64,000 bases of DNA from Ceratodon purpureus (Eukaryota > Streptophyta > Bryopsida > Pseudoditrichales > Ditrichaceae): contig CM026426.1 in NCBI GenBank assembly GCA_014871385.1, forward strand, positions 73,460,303 through 73,524,302, given 5' to 3'. Below the pieces are notes generated by a model. It ran no database searches and had not been told where the DNA came from. It saw nothing but the letters and a program-made list of their open reading frames with translations. Made by a program: the position numbers and the translations under genes. Of the stretch, positions 57,801 through 64,000 are shown piece by piece. The stretch's first letter is position 1. The number at the start of each line of letters is the position of its first letter.

Positions 57801-59108
57801 ACTGAGAAATACAGAGGGAAAAAAAATGAGGGGGTGAATTAAGGAACTCAGTTGTTGAACTTCGACCAAGACATCAAGGAAACCTCAAGGACTTTAGCTT
57901 CCGGACTTCGCTACTCTAAAACACCTATGTAGTACTAAACAGGTCTTGGTTAAGTAATTAGGATACCTATCAGTCGACATTGAACAAATCCGTAGTGGCC
58001 ATTCCGGAAGTCCTAATGCAGTATCCCAGCGTACACTCAATGAGCCGAAACTACAGAGTCACTAATACTCTCAGGACAGAGTTCTTGCAAGACACCAAGA
58101 CGAAACTTGTTAACGGTGAGTTCCTTTCTCGGTACAACTATTTAAGCAGCACTATCTCGCAAGAAAAAGCACGATCTGAAACATTCGTAACCCCAAAGGA
58201 ACATACCGTACATCCCAATGCAAATAGCACATGACTTCAAGATTTACCTAAGAATCTTCGAGCCAGTGGCCTGCGTGAGAAATGAACTGTCAGACTCCAA
58301 CCCTCTTGCGACGTACGTCTTTCTTTGATGGGCTCACACGCGTTTCTTCAGTCCACCACCGAACAATAGCATCGACGTTTTGCTGAGTCAAAGCATCCTT
58401 CCTTCTCTTACGGTCACTCTTTGCCCAAAGAACCCCCTTCTCTCCAGAGTTCAACAATTGTCTCCGTTGAACCGCCCTCCGCAGTGTGCGACGATTCATC
58501 CCGATACAACGCGCTGCTGCTTGCACACTCCTAGAGTCTCCCACCGAAATAACAGCTGCCTCAATCACATTCCGCGCCTGGTACTTGTCTTTGCCCACCC
58601 CATACTTCAACTCAGACCAGGCATCTTTGATTCCATTACACACCACTCTACACTGCACTCCCTCGTCTCTCTTTACAATAGATGCCGGAAGAGCCGGTTG
58701 AAGCAACGGTTGTTCGAGCAACTTCTCGAGAACAACACGTTGATACTCCAAACCTCTGCCGGAAGTCAAATCGTTAACGGTGTAAGCAAGCTCGCGAGCA
58801 TCACGAGCCACTGCCACTCGGTAGTTCTCGGAACACGATCTTGACTCCCTCACTTCAGCACCCTCATCAAAACACGCTTGCTGCTGAGATCGCGCAGCAT
58901 CAAGTCTCGCTTCTTGGTTTTTTCTACTCCGTGCCCTAACTTTCCTGCTTCTCTCTCTATCGCGTCTTACCCGAAGTGCTTCGCACTTCTCACGCCGCTT
59001 GGCCCACTCAGACCTGCTGTGACCCATTCCTACTCCAACAGCAAACAATCTTTGTCTCAGACTCACCCCTCCGAAACTCAAAGAACTCAAACTTCTGCAG
59101 GGACGCAT
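54853..59108 (-). CDS. DDE-type transposase of an unnamed family, four exon blocks
   Basis: Exon blocks: 59108 to about 58305, 57295-56915, 56740-56107, 55882-54853. First block: basic coiled region, then an HTH-like part (SVQAAARCIGMNRRTLRRAV) and QNVDAIVRWWTEETRVSPSK. Second: SFRRLRPFFVRRLRDFNSCC and CRYHQEM. Third: a zinc ribbon across the junction (KCVLGECPRCGF), LIDFAENYSF, ISDDPKHDSLF, WSDGCVAQFKG. Fourth: WHFWGTGHGKGPHDGAGACL and a C-terminal acidic tail. The DFAENY, SDG and HGKGP.DG motifs look like the acidic catalytic triad of a cut-and-paste transposase family that I know from uncharacterised eukaryotic proteins but cannot name. One in-frame TAG (plus 56211-56213) lies between the second and third motifs; otherwise frames and phases hold. 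I found no terminal repeats. Confidence 0.65.
57400..57930 (-). repeat. intron block with reiterated TTCCTTTA words
   Basis: Within the first intron of the DDE transposase. The plus strand repeats AAAGGAATAACGGAA, AAAGGA and similar; on the transcribed (minus) strand this is TTCCTTT and TTCCGTTATTCC. It is the same vocabulary as the RING-gene intron at 28740-29240 and the target site of the giant element. Confidence 0.55.
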
Positions 59109-62100
59109 GCACAGACACTGTTCCCTCTCGGAAATGGCGCCGATCCAGCTTCACATTCTCAATCCATCCTAACTGTTCAATCATCCCAATCGTGTGGTTC
59201 AGAGTGCATTGGTCTATGAAATCCGCCCACCTGGAACATCAGTCTTAATCATTCATCTCATGTACATGGTTCACCTTACCCTACTTGGAAACAGTAGATA
59301 GTTTTAAAACCCTGGAAAACCTACAAAACCCTGCACCTACTAAACCAGAACCTTCCCTTTACATTTTTCTTCGTATATGTTTTTAAAGAATTTGTTTATC
59401 TTTTGCTCAATTTTTAATAATTATCAAACAATCATTTTACTTCACAGTTCTCATATTGAAATACAATACCACAAAACTTACGTATTTGTTTCAATCCTTG
59501 TTGGCCCTTTAAGTGTTTGATTTCTTTTTTTTCTGTTCCCTTTATCATTTTCGAATTTGCTAATTTCCTTATTCAAGAAATGAATAAAAGTTTAATATCA
59601 AACTATAAAAATAAATATTATGATGGATAAAATCAATTGTAATGGAGTATGAATTTTAAAGGGTCTATTTTATTGATAATAGCTTAAAATGGGTTCAAAT
59701 ATCTCAGTATATTTAATACAGTTCCTTCATATATTCATTTAATGTGCTTTCATGTATTAACTTTTTTGAATAGCACTATTAATTCCACTTTTCCCTATTT
59801 TTTAAACTCCATTATTTCTATGATTTTTAATTATCAAATATTAATTGATTATATAAATCCCCAACATATTATTTACTGATTTTCTATTGTCTTGCCAATT
59901 TCTAATTTTTTTATTAAAATTGTTTAAAGCATGTTTAAAAATTAATCACTAATTAATGTTTAAAAATGTGTTGTGATTAAAATGGGCTATTAATTGTAAA
60001 AAGAACATTAATTGGACAATTAATTATTCTTTAAAAAGGCTTCTTGCTTTAATGAAAAAAATAAAATAATAATATTCAATGATATGGGCATCTCATTTTA
60101 TAGAAAAAACCGGAACTTGGAGAATTAATCGTTGGACAACGTTGCATACAATGGACTTTGAATTAGGAAAAAATTAATACTCACTAAAATGGGCTTTTTA
60201 TTTGTTTAAAAAAAAATCGGGAATCGACCAATTACCGTAATCTTTCAATGAAATATAGTTTTTTAATTAATTAAAACAAAAACAATAAAATGGGCTTTTA
60301 ATTGTTTTAAACAAAATCTGAAATTGGGCAATTTATCATTCAATACAAAGGGGTTAAAAACGCCCACAAAAAAAATTAAAAATAACATGCGCTTTTAATT
60401 GAAAAAAATAAAAAAATAAAAAAATGGGAATCAGACGAGTAATCATTCAATAATATGGGCTTCCAATTTATTTATCATTAATTCAATTAAAAAATGGTCT
60501 TCTAATTATAAAAAAATTGGGACATGGACAATTAATCATTTAACAAAATGGTCTTTTATTTGTACAAAAGAATCAGAGATTAGACAATTCATCAAGTCAC
60601 AGCATTTCAAAAATTAAATTACAAAATTCAAATTGATCACAACAGAAATTTCAGTCCAATTATTCAGAAATGTTACATTATAAGTAAAGATAACTGAAAA
60701 ACATTAAAAAGCGAAGTACTCAAATGTAAGATGACGATATTTACGGATCATATCTTCATTGTTAAACAATAGATCAGCTTCCACTCAAGATCTTCAACAT
60801 ATGAGCTTCCGCTCAAGATCTGCAACAGTTTACATGATAGTTGGATTCATGATACAGTGATGAACTCCGATTATACATGATACTGCTTCTTGCAGCTTGT
60901 ATACTTACGAAATATTTGAAATTCGGATCTTCAAGGTCAACATCTTCTAGTAACTTGGTTTGGCCAACATATCTGGACAAAGAAGTGCACACTTAGTGGA
61001 TATTCTTATGGTTCAAACGGTCGGGAGACTGCAATGAGTCTTTTAGAAGTTAAAACCTCCAAAAAAATTGCGAATTGGAATTGAGAAGTTCATTTTAATG
61101 GACAAGATAGAGAATTAACAGCATAACTAAAAAAAAAAAAATCACAAAGACATATTATAGGTGCATGATTAAATTAAAAATTCTCTTACCATTATTTGAA
61201 AATAAATAGCTTCAAAAGCATCAAACGCTCCCTTAAAAATGTCAAAAGCATGTTTAAACGGTAATCACTAAAAATTATTGAAAAAGGCATATACGATAAA
61301 ATAAAAGAATTTTTAACTTGGAAATAATATTCTTAATTGTAAATAAGAAATAAACAATCATTGACTGATTGAAGAGAATAATTAAAAAAACTTAAAACCA
61401 TATCGAACCTTTAAAATCCAAATTAATCTATTGAATAGTGAATTTAAATTAATAGCATGTTTAAATATTTTTAAATGTTTTTTAACAAATAAAGTTTTTC
61501 TTGGCATTAAAAGATGCCTATAGGATAAAATAAAAGGACTTTTAATGGAAAAATAATATTCTTAGTTGTAAATAAATTAAAAACAATCATTGAGTGATTA
61601 AAAAAAAAAAAAAAAAAAAACTTAAAAGCATCTCGATACTTTAAAATCCAATTTAATCTATTGAATAGTGCATTTTTATTAATAGCATGCATCAAATATT
61701 TATAATGTTTAAACAAGCTATTGAAATGTGCATGTTTACATTTTTGTTATTATTTGCATCTGCTGGTGACTCTGACTTGATTCATGGTTGGTTGTTAATT
61801 TTAAATTTAAAGAATACTTTAAATTAAAAAATAATTTAAAGTTCTTATAGGTTATTCAAAAGTTTCAATAATTACATTTAAAAATGATTCACTAAATAAT
61901 ATTAAAAGGGTGTCCATTTTGTCAAATGAAATTTAAATATTTCACAGTAAAGAGAAAAAATATCAAAAGCATCAAAGGTTGTTTAAAAATGTCAAAAGCA
62001 TGATTAAAACTTTAGCACAAGATAATATTTATAAACGCATACAGGTTACAATAAAAGAATGTTCCCTAAAAATTTATATTCTTAGTTGTAAAAATAATAT

Positions 62101-64000
62101 AAACAATCATTGAATGATAGAAAAGAATATTCCAAAATGCTGCCCAATATTGATTTTATTTTTAAATTCATTTTTCCACAATCTTCAATTTATTCTCTTT
62201 TGTTACTAACTTCACACTTTATTTTTACTTACTAATTCTATTATTCTGAATTTACCGGTTTTTATAATTAAATACCAAAACCATCCACAATACCCACATT
62301 CTTATTGTTATTGCACACTTCCAAGAAATGAATTCAGTCTGTTAGATCCACCATAACACTTAATGTGCAATTCCAACGAAGCTGGATTTCCATTCAGTTC
62401 ACAAACATAATAGTGGATTAGGACATTTGATAGCTCCATACAAAAAATCACTAAGAACCAATGGGGTCCGCCTGACGTGGTTGGACAATTTTTAAATAAA
62501 AAATGCTGACTCAACCATATACATATAAGTGTAGCATCGCCGCAGGCTTGGATCGCCTGGGATCGGACGGTGGGTGGGGGTCGGGCGAAGGGGGGGAATT
62601 TCCGCGTCGGAACCGCCTGGCCGCTTGACGCGTGGGCCGGGGCGTGGCCGCGCAAGGAGGGAGGGCCGTTGGATGGGAGGGGATGGACGGCAAGGGATGG
62701 GAGGGGATGGATGGATAGGATGTAGTCGCCATTTTGAAAATGGCTGGCACCAAAACAGCCCACCATCACAAATGATGACCACCGCAGGTTCCCTTGTGTC
62801 CCCACGTGTCCCACCCCCCTACACTTCCCTCCACTCCCTCCCCACCATCTTCACCAATCATCTCGTTTCCCTCCATTTTCTCCCTCAAGTCAAGAAATTC
62901 TCCTACACTTCCCACCATTCCTTTTTCCATATTTCCTTTTTCACTCCTTTCCGGATTACATATGCACTATCACTATGTAATGTGCATTATTGCGAATTTG
63001 AGTATTTGAGGCCTACGAGCACCTATATATGGTAGTGGTTTTGTGTTATTGTTTAAAAAAATTACTTAAAGTGGTATTTTCAAACACATTATAAGTTGTG
63101 TAAATTAAGCTGAAAATATGCACTTTCAAAAATTCCTACTAGAACACCACTTTCTACTTTATACTTGGGATTCATAAAAATATGTTCCTTACACATTTGT
63201 TAAATCATACCCCAATTTTCATAAGATTAGCATAAAAATGACGTGTCCGAAAGTGTTCTTTTAGCCACATTTTAAAAAGAGGACAGTTCTGGACATTTTA
63301 TTAAAAGGACACTTTTAGAAAGCAACATTGTCAAAATTTCATTTTTTTTTTTTTCGGAAGTATACTAGACGAATAAGATCAACTAATTTTCATGATGATG
63401 ACATTCAATTTGTGCATTAAGGAGTATGAAGGGGGGGAGAGAATGTCCCCTTGGACAGTCCTTTTGGACACCCCAAGGGGACCATCACCCGGAGCTCCCT
63501 CTGAAAATGACAGGTTGCAACACTCACCTGATAATTCCGAGACTAACATCTCATACATTTCACTCTAGGTGGTTTGATGGCACTGTCCGTATTAATGATC
63601 ACCCACTTAACCTATCTTGTCTGTGCTTGCCACCCAAAAACCCACGCTCCCGGGTGGGAACGCATTAGTCCACATGTACTCTAGGATCGGGTACCTGAGG
63701 AAGGACTTTTAACTAAAACCTTCAGCTAAACCTCGCGTTTGAACAGTGGCATTTGACACTCACAACTAAAAACTGAAATTTGTACCGAGATCATTGGTGT
63801 TTACTTGGATAGAAACATATAAAATGGCACCCATTACCCAGTGCATGACGTAGTATGTAATGGTCCATACTTCGGGTGCTCAGTCTAATAGAAATAATAG
63901 AAAGAATAGTGACTTGGATTAACCTAATCTACACGGTCTAATACATGGAAACACATCAAGGCTCGACCAAAGTGGACTATGATCCTCTTTCAATATTCAC
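59109..64000. other. AT-rich intergenic sequence with degenerate repeats
   Basis: No gene I can support. 59980-60600 holds about eight diverged units built on AAAATGGGCTTTTAATTG, then GGACAATTAATCATTCAA, spaced roughly 75-85 bp. 61295-61750 holds two units with a 229-bp offset (GATAAAATAAAAG at 61295 and 61524), with a third diverged unit near 62045. 62550-62720 is a GC-rich patch rich in GGGAGGG and GGATGG words. Beyond 63000 I see nothing recognisable. Confidence 0.5.

Overview
The window is nuclear DNA of a land plant or close streptophyte. The anchor is an intact nine-exon RAD51C gene (20543-23536, minus) whose C-terminal half reads like the plant protein. Plant-like fragments of a kinesin-14 and of the OST48 subunit, a CACTA transposase relic, a PIF/Harbinger-type MITE and GT-AG introns agree with this. 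An early-diverging lineage (bryophyte, lycophyte or fern) is my guess from the unfamiliar gene families; it is not proven.

Layout. 0.8-8.1 kb: members and decayed copies of one lineage-specific protein family (called here the VDWA family after a shared core motif), with two CG-rich blocks. 10.3-11.2 kb: CACTA relic. 11.9-18.6 kb: a GC-rich block with an intact 628-aa VDWA-family gene, a decayed relative, and a scrap of MULE transposase. 19.3 kb: MITE. 20.5-23.5 kb: RAD51C, with exon 2 tandemly triplicated into its first intron. 24.2-25 kb: decayed coding sequence. 27.1-30.5 kb: a VDWA-family gene with a RING finger and an AT-hook. 32.76-51.20 kb: a giant transposon. 51.6-53.5 kb: another VDWA-family gene. 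53.9-59.1 kb: captured host exons and a second, unrelated DDE transposase. 59.1-64 kb: AT-rich sequence with degenerate repeats and no gene I can support.

The main discovery candidate is the 18,446-bp element at 32759-51204. It has imperfect terminal inverted repeats, inverted GAGCGG arrays just inside them, a subterminal motif in inverted orientation at both ends, and a 10-bp target-site duplication (TAGTCCTTTC). The pre-insertion sequence is matched by a paralogous stretch near 29.0 kb. Its cargo is a Mutator-like transposase with a SWIM zinc finger (frame damaged), a small acidic protein, a ten-exon gene of about 1,223 aa joining a ParB-like domain to an N6/N4-type DNA methyltransferase-like domain, and a coiled-coil/RING-like VDWA-family protein. 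The transposase and the ParB-methyltransferase gene are head to head, as if sharing a promoter region. Introns of the ParB-methyltransferase gene hold twelve perfect TGCCG-N4-CGGCA hairpins, five of them with GNRA loops. The VDWA domain recurs at eight loci here, one inside the giant element and others beside transposon remains, so it may be an accessory protein family of large plant transposons.
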